Source: Chthonomonas calidirosea T49
Lineage (GTDB): Bacteria; Armatimonadota; Chthonomonadetes; Chthonomonadales; Chthonomonadaceae
DNA length: 64,000 nucleotides
Assembly: GCF_000427095.1 (NCBI RefSeq)
Contig: NC_021487.1
Location: 1,268,903 to 1,332,902 of the forward strand
Direction of reading: 5' to 3'
Part shown: positions 52,808 through 62,117 of the stretch, in pieces
How the letters are laid out: the number at the start of each line of letters is the position of its first letter
Position numbering within the stretch: position 1 is the first letter of the stretch
Notes under the pieces: model-generated
Database searches by the model: none
Seen by the model: only the letters and a program-made list of their open reading frames with translations
Told to the model about the DNA's origin: nothing
Program-made: the position numbers and the translations under genes

Positions 52808-54145
52808 TCAGGTCGTTTTCAGTAAATGCTTTGAACGCTCCTGAACATTGCATCTATTCAGACGATGCACTGCAAAAAGAGTTATCTTCACTTCTGCCAT
52901 ATGAAGCTGCAGGAGGATGCGGCGGCACACCGAAAGGAATGCGGTAAGGGCCTGTTCTCGAAGGGTATAAAGCGAGGCGCGAGCTATTGGTAGGCCTTTC
53001 GCTTCTAGCATATCTACCACACGTGCCGCGCAGGCGCGCTTAGTGGGCTCCGCTTCAAAAAGGCTTAGGTTCTGATCTTTTTCCGCCAACAGGCCCGAAA
53101 AGCCGATGGAAACCCGCATCGGTTGGTAGTTAAATCGCGCAGGGGGCAACCGATCTAGTAGTTTGCGCACAATGGGCAACCAGGTGCTCTCCTCGTTCGC
53201 ATGCAGATGTTTCGTGCTGCGTTGCCGCCAAGAGTACGTCGTCAAATCGTACCGATGCCGATAATCCACCCGTATCTCCACACAGGATGCGCCCAATGCC
53301 TCCTCTCTTAACCGTTTAAGCGCCTTTTCACAAAGCCGCAGAAGAATTCGCACCGCACCGCAGCGATCCCGAAACTCCGGAGGTAAAACATGCGAACAGC
53401 TCACCGACTTCCGTGGACGCCCCACATACTGCCCGTAATCCACCTCCAATGAGCCACGAAGCATCCAATACCAGCGCACCCCCACCACACTGCCCCAAGC
53501 CCGGCGCAGGTGCACAACATCGGCCTCATAGAGGTCGCGCACGCTTCGTATATGATATTGATTTAAGCGTGCGAGCATTCTTTTTGCAATGCCGGGCAGA
53601 TCGGTCAATTCGAGCGTAAAGAGGACATCTGGCAGATCGGCACTATCGTAGATGGTAAGGCCATCGGGCTTTTGGCGCTCACAGGCCACCTTGGCCAAAA
53701 AAGTGTTGGGGCCAATTCCAATGGAACAGCGCATCTGGGCGCCTAGTTGGGCTTTTATGGCTTGTTTTACCTGATGTGCCAAAGCCTCCTCCATCGTGCG
53801 CCCCACCACCGTCCGACCGATCCCACATACCATTTCGTCTATGCTAAGCACCTGAATTGAAACGAAATAGGCTTGCAGGAGCTCACAGAGGGCGCGATGA
53901 TACTGCACATACAGCAAAGGACGCGCCTCGACAACCTCCAGGTCCGGACAAAGACGACGCGCTGCGCTAACTTGGGTGCCGGTGTGAATGCCAAAGGCTT
54001 TCGCCTCATAAGAGGCGGCTATAGCGCAAGTCGTGGGCACTTTAAGCGGCACCACAATAAGAGGCCTTCCCCGCAATGCTGGGTTTTCTTGTTGCTCCAC
54101 AGAGGCGAAAAAAGCGTTCATATCTAGGAAAAACCGTCGGCCCAC
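52808..54145 (-). CDS. dinB: Y-family DNA polymerase (DinB-like)
   Basis: 445 aa lesion-bypass polymerase, start is GTG 54145. Catalytic carboxylates are present: FLDMNAFFASVE (first Asp and steric gate Phe/Tyr region) and SIDEM (the Asp-Glu pair), so it should be active, unlike ImuB. The finger reads AASYEAKAFGIHTGTQVSAA, and the thumb helix-hairpin-helix LPGIAKRMLARLNQYHIRS. A C-terminal extension with Cys/Arg (CRRILLQLHMAEVKI) is not typical of PolIV. It precedes the Spy-like gene with a 20-bp gap. No LexA box was seen upstream. Confidence 0.9.
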   Translation of the reverse strand: MGRRFFLDMNAFFASVEQQENPALRGRPLIVVPLKVPTTCAIAASYEAKAFGIHTGTQVSAARRLCPDLEVVEARPLLYVQYHRALCELLQAYFVSIQVLSIDEMVCGIGRTVVGRTMEEALAHQVKQAIKAQLGAQMRCSIGIGPNTFLAKVACERQKPDGLTIYDSADLPDVLFTLELTDLPGIAKRMLARLNQYHIRSVRDLYEADVVHLRRAWGSVVGVRWYWMLRGSLEVDYGQYVGRPRKSVSCSHVLPPEFRDRCGAVRILLRLCEKALKRLREEALGASCVEIRVDYRHRYDLTTYSWRQRSTKHLHANEESTWLPIVRKLLDRLPPARFNYQPMRVSIGFSGLLAEKDQNLSLFEAEPTKRACAARVVDMLEAKGLPIARASLYTLREQALTAFLSVCRRILLQLHMAEVKITLFAVHRLNRCNVQERSKHLLKTT

Positions 54146-54484
54146 CGCGTCTTGGCCCTCCCACGCAGATTTTTAGCTCAATTATGGCATAATTTTGTCT
54201 ACCTGTTTTTGCAATATGCTCCCTTGTTAAGCAAACCATCGGTATGCTTGGACAGGCCATTACCGAATCATATCGTGCAATGAAGACGTCTTGAGGAGGC
54301 CGCTACCAACAGAGGGCCAACCATGCTGAACGAGAGAAATTTCTCTTGCTCTATGGGAACCATTCGGGCGATTCTACAATAAGATAATTAAGAAAGGAAA
54401 GCGGCCGTCTTTGAGAGAAATTAGCCTGCTCTCTTGACAAGGGGGACGTCTAGATCGCACAATGGGGATGAAACCTAAAAAACG
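54146..54484. other. intergenic region between dinB and rpoZ
   Basis: About 340 bp between two divergent genes. It has TTGACA (54434-54439) with a weak CACAAT 18 bp later (54458-54463), a likely rpoZ promoter. No gene seen. Confidence 0.4.
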
Positions 54485-54985
54485 ATGACCAAGGAGCCGA
54501 AAGAGACAATGAGCATCTGTCCATCACCAGATAAGCTGGATCAGATGGGGAGCAAATATGCGTTAGTGATTATTGCAGCCAAACGAGCCCGTCAACTCAA
54601 GGAGGGAGCACGTCGCCTCGTGGAAACGCGCTCCACAAACCCACTTACCATCGCTCTAGAAGAGATAGCGGCGGGTAAAATTGTGCCGCACGAGCCGGAA
54701 GAGGTTCTGTTGGCCACCCAAAAAGCCTTGCAGCCGCATGAGCCTTCCGATGCTGATATCATCGGGGCCGGCACCGTTCTGCCCATTGATGAAACTGGGC
54801 AAGAGGCCGTTCTGTTGGAAGATGAGGTTCTTCAAGGAGTGGATGCCGAAGCCCAAGAGGAAGACGGCGAGGAGCGCGTCACGGCGGTAGATGTGCGTAT
54901 TCGAGAAGGTGGGCCGCTGGAGGAAGAGGAAGAGCTTTTGGAAGAGGAGGGATTCGATATCCTTCCCGACATTGATGAGACATGA
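54485..54985 (+). CDS. rpoZ: RNA polymerase omega subunit with long acidic C-terminal tail
   Basis: 166 aa (or 158 from the ATG at 54509). The core YALVIIAAKRARQLKEGARR, with the PLTIALEEIAAGKI end, is the omega fold, which binds the beta-prime C-terminus and helps assemble RNA polymerase. Usual length is 70-100; here another ~75 residues follow, almost all Glu/Asp with few aromatics (GPLEEEEELLEEEGFDIL). This acidic tail could contact DNA-binding or other basic proteins. AAGGAG lies 12 bp before the second ATG and nothing precedes the first, so the start is uncertain. It is alone before dnaJ. Confidence 0.9.
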   Translation: MTKEPKETMSICPSPDKLDQMGSKYALVIIAAKRARQLKEGARRLVETRSTNPLTIALEEIAAGKIVPHEPEEVLLATQKALQPHEPSDADIIGAGTVLPIDETGQEAVLLEDEVLQGVDAEAQEEDGEERVTAVDVRIREGGPLEEEEELLEEEGFDILPDIDET

Positions 54986-55072
54986 GAGGCTCTCGCTAGT
55001 GCCGATCGAGCTTTCTAGACCCCATGCACTTGCAAAAACAACCAGTTCAAGAGATAACCCAACGGAGTAGAA

Positions 55073-56191
55073 ATGGCAACTGGCGCGCGTGACTATTATG
55101 AGGTTTTAGGTGTCTCTCGCGATGCCTCCCAAGAGGAGATTAAGCGAGCCTACCGAAACTTAGCGGCCAAATACCACCCAGACAGAAATAAATCGCCCGA
55201 CGCGGCCGAGAAGTTCAAAGAGATACAGGCTGCCTACGACGTGCTTAGCGATGAGCAGCGGCGCCGCCAGTACGATCGTTATGGTCACGCGGCATGGGAT
55301 GAGATGCCAAGTAACGGCTTCTCATCAGGCTTTGGCGCGAACCCGTTTGCCGATATCTTCGACATCTTCTTTGGTGAGTCTCCCACAGCACGCGGCCGCA
55401 CCGACGTTGCGCGCGGAGACGACCTGCGCGAAGATGTGGAGCTAACCCTGGAGGAGGTGGCAACAGGCGTTACAAAAACGATTCGCTACGCTCGCATGGA
55501 GACTTGCGAGGCATGTCAGGGCACGGGTGCGGGAGCCGGAAGTGTGGATACCTGCCCTCAATGTCATGGACGAGGGCAGATTCGCTTCACGCAAACCAGC
55601 CTCCTGGGCACCTTCCAGACCATTCAAACCTGCATGCGCTGCCGAGGCACAGGCAAAGTGATTCGCGACCCCTGCCGGCACTGTAACGGCACCGGGCGTG
55701 TGCGACGCACTTGCGAGCGCACCGTGAACATCCCTGCCGGAGTAGAAACAGGGGTTCGCCTGCGATTAGTGGGTGAAGGAGATGTTGGCGAGCGCGGAGG
55801 CCCTCCCGGCGATCTCTACCTTGTGATCTACGTGCGCGACCATGAGATATTCGAGCGACGTGGTAGCCATATCTACTGTGAGGTACCGGTAAGCATTACA
55901 ACGGCGACGCTGGGCGGCACCATCGAAGTGCCCGTGCTTGGAGGGAAGGAGACATTAAAACTGGAACCGGGGACCCAGCCGGGTCAAGAGTACGTGCTCC
56001 CAGGGAAAGGGCTTCCTGAGCTGAACGGTCGCCGCCGCGGTGACCAGCATGTGATCATCACAGTGCAGATTCCCAAACAACTTACCCCCGAACAGCGAGC
56101 GCTGCTGCAACAGCTCGCCGTTACCTTCGGTGAGAAAGCCGAAGATCACGAAAGCCGCAGCATTCTTGCCCGGCTTTTTGGAAAGCATTAA
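55073..56191 (+). CDS. dnaJ: DnaJ (Hsp40) chaperone, type I
   Basis: 372 aa co-chaperone that delivers substrates to DnaK and stimulates its ATPase. J domain with KYHPDRN (HPD), a Gly/Phe linker ([13 protein letters not shown]), four zinc repeats ([32 protein letters not shown]) and the substrate domains. Zinc spacing is normal, length typical. Start ATG behind ACGGAGT. DnaK and GrpE are not adjacent. prmA follows 6 bp after its stop, so the two are probably coupled. Confidence 0.98.
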   Translation: MATGARDYYEVLGVSRDASQEEIKRAYRNLAAKYHPDRNKSPDAAEKFKEIQAAYDVLSDEQRRRQYDRYGHAAWDEMPSNGFSSGFGANPFADIFDIFFGESPTARGRTDVARGDDLREDVELTLEEVATGVTKTIRYARMETCEACQGTGAGAGSVDTCPQCHGRGQIRFTQTSLLGTFQTIQTCMRCRGTGKVIRDPCRHCNGTGRVRRTCERTVNIPAGVETGVRLRLVGEGDVGERGGPPGDLYLVIYVRDHEIFERRGSHIYCEVPVSITTATLGGTIEVPVLGGKETLKLEPGTQPGQEYVLPGKGLPELNGRRRGDQHVIITVQIPKQLTPEQRALLQQLAVTFGEKAEDHESRSILARLFGKH

Positions 56192-56197
56192 CCCAAA

Positions 56198-57133
56198 TTG
56201 CGCTGGATAGAGATCGCCATCACATGCCCCGCCGAGACTGAAGAAGCCGTTAACTACGCGCTCCTACAAGTTGGTTGCGGAGGAACCCAGATCGAGGAGG
56301 TAGAAGAGGGCGTGCGCCTCATTCGCGGCTTTCTTCCCCTTAACGATGCACTTACGCCGCGTCTGGATGCCCTACAGCAACATCTTCAGCGTTTCCCGGA
56401 ATTTGGCCTTCCTCCCCTATGCCAGCCGATTGCCCTGCACCCTATAGACGAAGCCGATTGGGAGGAGGCCTGGAAACTACATTTCAAGCCCATGCGCATA
56501 GGCAATCGTCTCGTTATTACGCCTCCTTGGGAGGCATTCGATGCCACCCCAGATGAGATCGTCATCCTCCTTGAGCCGGGCATGGCTTTTGGCACGGGGT
56601 CGCATCCTACTACACGCCTCTGCCTTCAGGCCCTCGAAACCTACCTACAACCGGGCATGCGTGTCGCCGACATCGGAACCGGCAGCGGCATTCTGGCCAT
56701 CGCCGCTGGCAAACTCGGTGCAGCCCAAGTCTTCGCCACCGATATAGATAGCTTGCCTCGACAGATCGCCGCCGAAAATGTGGCACGGAACGGACTTGAA
56801 ACCGTTATCACCATCCATCCCGTTCCTCAATTCTATGAAGTCGCTCATCACTGCCACCTTGTGGTTGCCAACATCGTTGCCAACACCATCATCGAGATCG
56901 CACCCGATGTAGCGCGTATCTGCGCCCCCGAAGCCCTGTTCATCACCTCAGGGATCGTGGAAGAGCATGAAAATCTGGTGGGCGAGGCCCTTGAGGCCGC
57001 CGGCTTTACGGTGTTCGACACCCGCCACGAGGAGGTCTGGGTATGCCTCGTCGCGCGCTATACGGCTCGCCCCTCCGATGAGGCAACCCTCCAACGTATC
57101 GCCAAAATTCTGCCTCCTCTCGCAGAGCTGTGA
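56198..57133 (+). CDS. prmA: ribosomal protein L11 methyltransferase
   Basis: 311 aa, SAM-dependent methylation of L11 at the N-terminus and lysines. A TTG at 56198 gives the family start LRWIEIAITCPAETEEAV; no strong ribosome site, as expected with tight coupling to dnaJ. SAM motifs: VADIGTGSGILAIAAGKLGA, VFATDID, and VVANIVANTIIEIAPD replacing the usual NILANPL. Preceding EPGMAFGTGSHPTT is diagnostic. Confidence 0.97.
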   Translation: MRWIEIAITCPAETEEAVNYALLQVGCGGTQIEEVEEGVRLIRGFLPLNDALTPRLDALQQHLQRFPEFGLPPLCQPIALHPIDEADWEEAWKLHFKPMRIGNRLVITPPWEAFDATPDEIVILLEPGMAFGTGSHPTTRLCLQALETYLQPGMRVADIGTGSGILAIAAGKLGAAQVFATDIDSLPRQIAAENVARNGLETVITIHPVPQFYEVAHHCHLVVANIVANTIIEIAPDVARICAPEALFITSGIVEEHENLVGEALEAAGFTVFDTRHEEVWVCLVARYTARPSDEATLQRIAKILPPLAEL

Positions 57134-57174
57134 TGCTACCTTTCAGCGCTTAAATCTTTAACGGAGAACATACC

Positions 57175-58617
57175 ATGACCCTATTAGGCCCCGACGGCAA
57201 ACCTATCCGCCGCGAACCCGAAGTGAGCGAAGAGGTACGCCAGATCATCGAGCAGGCGCGTAACATCGCCGCTCAAGGCGAACCGCTCCTCGCCCTTCAA
57301 CACCTTGCCTTGGCATATCAACAAGATGTTGCCTCCGATCTCGTTATTGACACCACCATCGAGCTGTTAAAACAGGGCGCTCAACAGAGCGGTATCCAAA
57401 CCAACGACGAGTTAACTCTCTTTCAGCAGATACGTCAAGATCGCACCAACCCTATCCCCTACTATCAACTGGGCAATCGCTTTTTTCAGCTCCAACGCCC
57501 ATTCCTCGCACGCCCCTTTCTAGACCGCAGCCGCCAACTGCTTGCTGCTCTTCCCTCCTCCGCCTTCGAGCGTCCCGAACTGCTGCAACTGCGCCAAGCT
57601 GCCGACGTGGACTACGCCCAAACCCTCATGGACCTCGGCGATTACGAACAGACCCTCGAGATGTTTCATGCTATCAACGACACCTACGGCGGCTTGCCCA
57701 TCTGGCTGATCCTCGAAATGGCCGAATGCTACGCGCTTCTCGGGCAGATGGAGGAAGCGGAAGCCACTTATCGCCTGATCACCCCCGAAGCCCTCGCGAC
57801 CGTCACCGCACAACTGCCCGAAATGGAGAACGTGTACGAGGAGGTGGGCGACCTGCTGGCGCGCGTCCAAGATTTTGAAGACCCACACACCATGGGCCTA
57901 CGGGAATGGCACTACGTGCAGACACGCGGCATCCTCATAGAAACCAACCCCCAACCCGAAACGCCTGGCGAACGCTTTGTCTTTTTCCAGCCTAGCGAGG
58001 AGGATGTGGCCTACGTGGTGGGCATAACGGCCGCCTTTCTAGATGCCCGCGATCTGGCGCCCACAAAACTGCTTTGGCTCGGCGACACATCCGAGCCACT
58101 CGCGCGTCTGTTCGCCCAATGGTGGGAGATTGAAGACAAGAACATTCGCCCCTACCAAATCGGCGATAATACCGACAACGAAGAAGAGCTTGCCCTGCTC
58201 TGCCTCGCCCACTCCTACGACATCCAGGATGAGGATATCTACCAAGATTTGGCTACCGCCAAGCCGGGGCTGATTCTTTTCGCACTTGACCTTCACTGGA
58301 CCGAGCGCCAGCCGATCACCCCTGACATCGCCGGTTTTATGACCCAAACCTGTAATCTTCCTTGGGAAACACGCCTCGAAATAAGCCCGGATGGACAATC
58401 GGCCACGCCGATCCAAGAGACTCGCGATCCCCAAACTATCGCTCAGGAGATCGGAGATCAGTTTCCTACTACCGAAGAGTGCGAACGCTTTGCTCAAGAG
58501 CTGGCTGAAACCTATGCCAACTGCACCGATCTCATCCTCGATCATCGAGACGGCAGCTTGATTCGGCGTCCACTGCCCATCCACTCCCCGATAAAAAGCC
58601 CGCGCTTTGGCTTCTAG
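57175..58617 (+). CDS. TPR-like protein of unknown function
   Basis: 480 aa, no signal peptide. Residues ~15-250 are helical pairs of the TPR kind (GEPLLALQHLALAYQQDVAS; DLGDYEQTLEMFHAIND; MAECYALLGQMEEAEATYRL). Residues ~265-460 are a mixed domain starting FVFFQPSEEDVAYVVG with ALDLHWTERQ, which I do not recognise. It is 41 bp after prmA. Possibly cotranscribed with dnaJ and prmA; a chaperone-linked role is only suggested by place. Confidence 0.7.
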   Translation: MTLLGPDGKPIRREPEVSEEVRQIIEQARNIAAQGEPLLALQHLALAYQQDVASDLVIDTTIELLKQGAQQSGIQTNDELTLFQQIRQDRTNPIPYYQLGNRFFQLQRPFLARPFLDRSRQLLAALPSSAFERPELLQLRQAADVDYAQTLMDLGDYEQTLEMFHAINDTYGGLPIWLILEMAECYALLGQMEEAEATYRLITPEALATVTAQLPEMENVYEEVGDLLARVQDFEDPHTMGLREWHYVQTRGILIETNPQPETPGERFVFFQPSEEDVAYVVGITAAFLDARDLAPTKLLWLGDTSEPLARLFAQWWEIEDKNIRPYQIGDNTDNEEELALLCLAHSYDIQDEDIYQDLATAKPGLILFALDLHWTERQPITPDIAGFMTQTCNLPWETRLEISPDGQSATPIQETRDPQTIAQEIGDQFPTTEECERFAQELAETYANCTDLILDHRDGSLIRRPLPIHSPIKSPRFGF

Positions 58618-58690
58618 TTCAAATGGCAATGGGGGTTGTTTAGGTCAAGCAGCGAACGAGGTAAGAGGATGCCTTAACGGAAGGCAATCT

Positions 58691-58728
58691 GCCCCAGAAA
58701 ATCAATCGTACGATTGATTTTCTGGGGC
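58691..58728. terminator. 38-bp perfect palindrome between convergent genes
   Basis: GCCCCAGAAAATCAATCG TA and its exact complement meet without any loop (centre 58709/58710). It lies 73 bp after the TPR gene and 76 bp before the stop of the minus-strand gene, so a bidirectional terminator is likely, though no T-run follows. A binding site for a dimeric protein is an alternative. Confidence 0.6.
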
Positions 58729-58804
58729 CCCTCGTCTTGGCCTTAAGGAGAAGGGACGTTAGCCTTGAAGCACCCCTCACCGCAGCAAGGATGTCGCTAA
58801 CTGA

Positions 58805-59491
58805 TTATTTGGATGAAGAGATAACCGAGAGCTGCTGAGCATGCACAAGCGCCCGAATGAGCTCGGCAGCCTGAGCCGCATTGAGTTGGTCGAGAGCCTC
58901 CGCACCGCAACGCTCTCGTACGACCTCTTCAACCTGAAGCCCCTGTCGCTTACAAAGCGTGCGAATGGCGTTTGCCTGTTCCTCGGAGAGCCGCTCTGAG
59001 GCGTCAAAACTCTCTTTGCGTTTGCTAGGGGCGCGATGACCTCGATTTGAACCGGTGCTGCCATCCCCTTCACGCCCGCTAGGAGAGCGCCCCAAAAGAT
59101 AGCCTCGTTCTGGTGTGCTTTCCATAGAGAGGCTCTCTCCTTCCGCATCTCCAAGCTCCTCGAGGGCCGCAACCCCAATGTTGACGGCGTCGCGCAAAGC
59201 GCGAGCCTTCGCGCGCGTCTCAGCAAGTCGCAATAAGCAGGTGCGCATTGCGGGAGCTACGTTAGTTGGATCGGCATCTCCTAAACCGGTAAAAATCCGC
59301 TCTTCCCCCTCCTTGCTACCTTCCATTCGCACCACTGCACGCACAATGGCCACGTTTTTATTGGCCTCGGTGGGAATCTGTACCAACTCGGTCTCAATCG
59401 CCTTGAGCCCGCGAGCATGCGCAAGGTCTAACAACCCCGCATACAGACAGAAAACCTTCCCTTGCCGTTCCACAATAAATTCGCGTTTCAC
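58805..59491 (-). CDS. putative single-strand annealing/Rad52-like protein
   Basis: 228 aa. The first 120 residues (FIVERQGKVFCLYAGLLDLA; ELVQIPTEANKNVAIVRAVV; IFTGLGDADPTNV; RLAETRAKARALRDAVNIG) read like a family of DNA-annealing proteins of phage origin in which GxGDAxPxNV and RMAETRAKARALRDAxNxG are typical. A disordered basic linker (SPSGREGDGSTGSNRGHRAP) precedes a ~55-residue helical domain (ERLSEEQANAIRTLCKRQGL then AAELIRAL) also seen at the end of phage recombination proteins. Binds DNA by inference. No phage genes or exonuclease adjacent, so it is probably a resident repair gene. Start behind AGGAGG. Confidence 0.6.
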   Translation of the reverse strand: MKREFIVERQGKVFCLYAGLLDLAHARGLKAIETELVQIPTEANKNVAIVRAVVRMEGSKEGEERIFTGLGDADPTNVAPAMRTCLLRLAETRAKARALRDAVNIGVAALEELGDAEGESLSMESTPERGYLLGRSPSGREGDGSTGSNRGHRAPSKRKESFDASERLSEEQANAIRTLCKRQGLQVEEVVRERCGAEALDQLNAAQAAELIRALVHAQQLSVISSSK

Positions 59492-59593
59492 ACTCTCCTC
59501 CTCGCTATAAAAGTAGACTAATTTCTACTACTTATTCTCCCTTACAAAAGTTCCCCGATCGGACCCGATTTTAAAAAGGCAGTTTTCTACCAA

Positions 59594-60706
59594 ATGAACC
59601 AACTTGGCACGCCAAAAGGTAAAATGAAAAAAGGACTTTTTGAGCTTGATGGGGATAAAAGGCTTTTTTCCATGGAATCGCGCATTCTCGAGTGCAAACT
59701 AACCGAAAATAGCGAGCTTTTTCAAGCGTTGGCCTCCGAAACGCGACTGCGTATTCTCCAGCAACTTGCCGACGGCGAGATGAACATCAGCGAGTTGCAG
59801 CAGGTGCTCGGCGTGGCGCATCCGAGCGTGTCCAAGCATATTCAGGTTCTGGAACAAGCTGGGCTCATTGTCTGTGAATATCGCCCTGGCGTTCAAGGCA
59901 TGCAAAAACGCTGTCGCCTGCGCTACGATCGTATTATCTTCTCCTTAGAAAGTGCAAAACAGCCACACGGCCAGATCGAGGAGGTGCAGATGCCGGTAGG
60001 GCTTTATACGATCGCCTATCCAAAACCTACCTGTGGCCTTGCCTCTTCGGAAGGTATCATCGGCTTCTTCGACGACCCCCAATCGTTTTTTCTGCCCGAA
60101 CGTGCTAAGGCGCAGATTCTCTGGATGGCCGACGGCTTCGTGGAGTATGTCTTCCCCAATAATATCCCCACCTCCATGGAGATCTATCGCGTGGAGCTTT
60201 CTCTGGAGATCTGCTCCGAATGTCCTGACTATAACAACGACTATCCCTCGGATATCACGCTCTGGATTAACGGCGTAGAGGTAGGCACCTGGACTTCGCC
60301 CGGCGACTTCGGTGGCCATCGAGGGCGCCTTAATCCATCCTGGTGGAATGATCGCCTAACCCAACATGGTATGTTGAAAATCTGGTCGCTCGACCAAACC
60401 GGCAGCTACGTGGACGGCGTTTTAGTCTCCGAAACCACCATAGATCAGGCGCTGATCCTCCCGCGACAACCCATAACCGTGCGCATCGGCATTAAGCCCG
60501 ACGCAAAGCACGTAGGGGGATTCAATCTGTTCGGACGCGGCTTTGGCAACTACGAACAAGACCTCCTGCTTCGCATGCACTATCATGAAAAAACCTCGGA
60601 TTCCGCCGCTCCTTCACGACGCAACCGACGTGAGCTGCAAGAATCCCTGAAAACACCTACATCCCCCGCCCAGGAGAGCACTATCCCCGATGGCCTATCC
60701 TCTTAA
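59594..60706 (+). CDS. ArsR-type regulator fused to a large sensor domain
   Basis: 370 aa as written; the ATG at 59672 (MESRILECKL) would give 344 aa and may be the true start since the first 26 residues are poorly conserved-looking. Winged helix at ~42-115: LFQALASETRLRILQQLADG then MNISELQQVLGVAHPSVSKH, an ArsR DNA-binding helix. The rest (~145-340) is a beta-rich domain (GIIGFFDDPQSFFLPE; CSECPDYNNDYPSDITLWIN; WWNDRLTQHGMLKI; VRIGIKPDAKHVGGFNLFGR) as in carbohydrate-sensing ArsR-like regulators of Firmicutes. It probably binds a sugar or glycan. It overlaps the M16 peptidase gene by 17 bp. Confidence 0.82.
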   Translation: MNQLGTPKGKMKKGLFELDGDKRLFSMESRILECKLTENSELFQALASETRLRILQQLADGEMNISELQQVLGVAHPSVSKHIQVLEQAGLIVCEYRPGVQGMQKRCRLRYDRIIFSLESAKQPHGQIEEVQMPVGLYTIAYPKPTCGLASSEGIIGFFDDPQSFFLPERAKAQILWMADGFVEYVFPNNIPTSMEIYRVELSLEICSECPDYNNDYPSDITLWINGVEVGTWTSPGDFGGHRGRLNPSWWNDRLTQHGMLKIWSLDQTGSYVDGVLVSETTIDQALILPRQPITVRIGIKPDAKHVGGFNLFGRGFGNYEQDLLLRMHYHEKTSDSAAPSRRNRRELQESLKTPTSPAQESTIPDGLSS

Positions 60707-62117
60707 AACGACGCGCGCTCTCTTGGCTCTTGCGGTGTCTATCCTGTTTTGGCTCGTTACACCCCCCTGTGCCCGACCTGTAGCTGGCGAGAAAAACCCT
60801 ACGTTACAACTTCCTCCACTCCACTTTAAGACAAGCCACCTCGCCAACGGTCTAAAGGTCATCACCTTAGAAGATCATCATGCACCGGTGGTGACGCTGG
60901 AAATCTGGTATCACGTCGGCAGCAAAGAGGAGCCGCCAGGAAAACACGGCTTTGCGCATCTCTTCGAACACCTCATGTTTAAAGGAACCTCTCATCTGAA
61001 ACCAGGAGATTGGGACCGCTACATCAACGGTGTTGGGGGCGACGACAACGCCGACACCTACTTCGATAGAACGCGCTACTATGAGACGGTGCCATCTAAC
61101 GCGCTTGACATGGTGCTTTGGATGGAAGCCGACCGCATGGCTAACTTGAGGGTAGACCAAGCGAACATGGTTTCAGAGCGTGCTGTTGTGGAGGAGGAGC
61201 ATCGCATGGATGTGGAGAACGCTCCTTACGGACGCCAAGAAGAGCTGCTGCTCTCTATGCTCTACCCTCCGAATCACCCCTATGGTCATACCACGATCGG
61301 AAGCAAGACCGACCTCGACCACGCAACGCTCCGGGATGTGCAGGCCTTCCACACCGAATACTACCGACCAGATAACGCCACCCTCGTGCTTGTGGGAGAT
61401 TTCCAAACGCAACAAGCACTTCAGGCCATTCGCAAGTTCTTTGGCACTATTCCTAACCCACCTAGCCCACCGCGACGCTACCCCGTGCCCCGCGTCGTTC
61501 AAAAGGCTCCGAAAGAGCAAACGGTTACCGATCCCCTCGCCCCCCTGCCCCTTGTTACCCTGGCATTTCGTATCCCAAAAGCCGACGATCCGGCAACCCC
61601 CGTGTTGGAGGTCATTAGCAATCTCCTCTCCAACGGAGATAGCTCGCGCCTCTACCGTGTTTTGGTTCGCCAAACACAGCTAGCTAACAGCGTGAGCGCC
61701 TATCCGAACAGCTTACAGATAGGAGGGTGGTTTGAGTGCGATGTTAGCCTAAACGCAGGGGTTTCGCCGCAAAAGGTTATTCGCCTTCTGCAACAAGAGT
61801 TTGCTACACTTCGCAGTCAACTTGTGTCGCCTATGGAGCTAGCCAAGGCAAAACGCCAAGCCCTTGTAGCCCGTATCTTCAGCCTCCTCTCCACTGAGGA
61901 GAAGGCCGATGCGCTTGGCGAAGCCGATCTGTACTACGGTAACCCTGCCGAAGTAAACCAGGAGATCGCCTCGATTCAAAGGGTGAGCGCAGAGGACATA
62001 CGACGTGTCGCCCGTCGCTATTTCGCACCGCATCTCTTCAACATCCTGATCATGCTTCCACCTACCGCTTCCTCATCCTCAGCTCGCACGCCCCACCAGG
62101 AGGATCGCCCCAAATGA
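60690..62117 (+). CDS. M16 (insulinase/pitrilysin-like) zinc peptidase, catalytic subunit
   Basis: 475 aa with a signal peptide (TTRALLALAVSILFWLVTPP, cleavage near ARP-VAG). The inverted zinc motif HLFEHLMFKG (HxxEH) is intact, with the third ligand in RAVVEEEHRMDVENAPYG (Glu), the usual spacing of ~76 residues. Two M16 lobes are visible. M16 peptidases of this size work as pairs of an active and an inactive subunit; the next gene, overlapping by 4 bp, looks like the inactive one. Exported, so it likely acts in the periplasm on peptides or signal-derived fragments. Confidence 0.93.
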   Translation: MAYPLKTTRALLALAVSILFWLVTPPCARPVAGEKNPTLQLPPLHFKTSHLANGLKVITLEDHHAPVVTLEIWYHVGSKEEPPGKHGFAHLFEHLMFKGTSHLKPGDWDRYINGVGGDDNADTYFDRTRYYETVPSNALDMVLWMEADRMANLRVDQANMVSERAVVEEEHRMDVENAPYGRQEELLLSMLYPPNHPYGHTTIGSKTDLDHATLRDVQAFHTEYYRPDNATLVLVGDFQTQQALQAIRKFFGTIPNPPSPPRRYPVPRVVQKAPKEQTVTDPLAPLPLVTLAFRIPKADDPATPVLEVISNLLSNGDSSRLYRVLVRQTQLANSVSAYPNSLQIGGWFECDVSLNAGVSPQKVIRLLQQEFATLRSQLVSPMELAKAKRQALVARIFSLLSTEEKADALGEADLYYGNPAEVNQEIASIQRVSAEDIRRVARRYFAPHLFNILIMLPPTASSSSARTPHQEDRPK

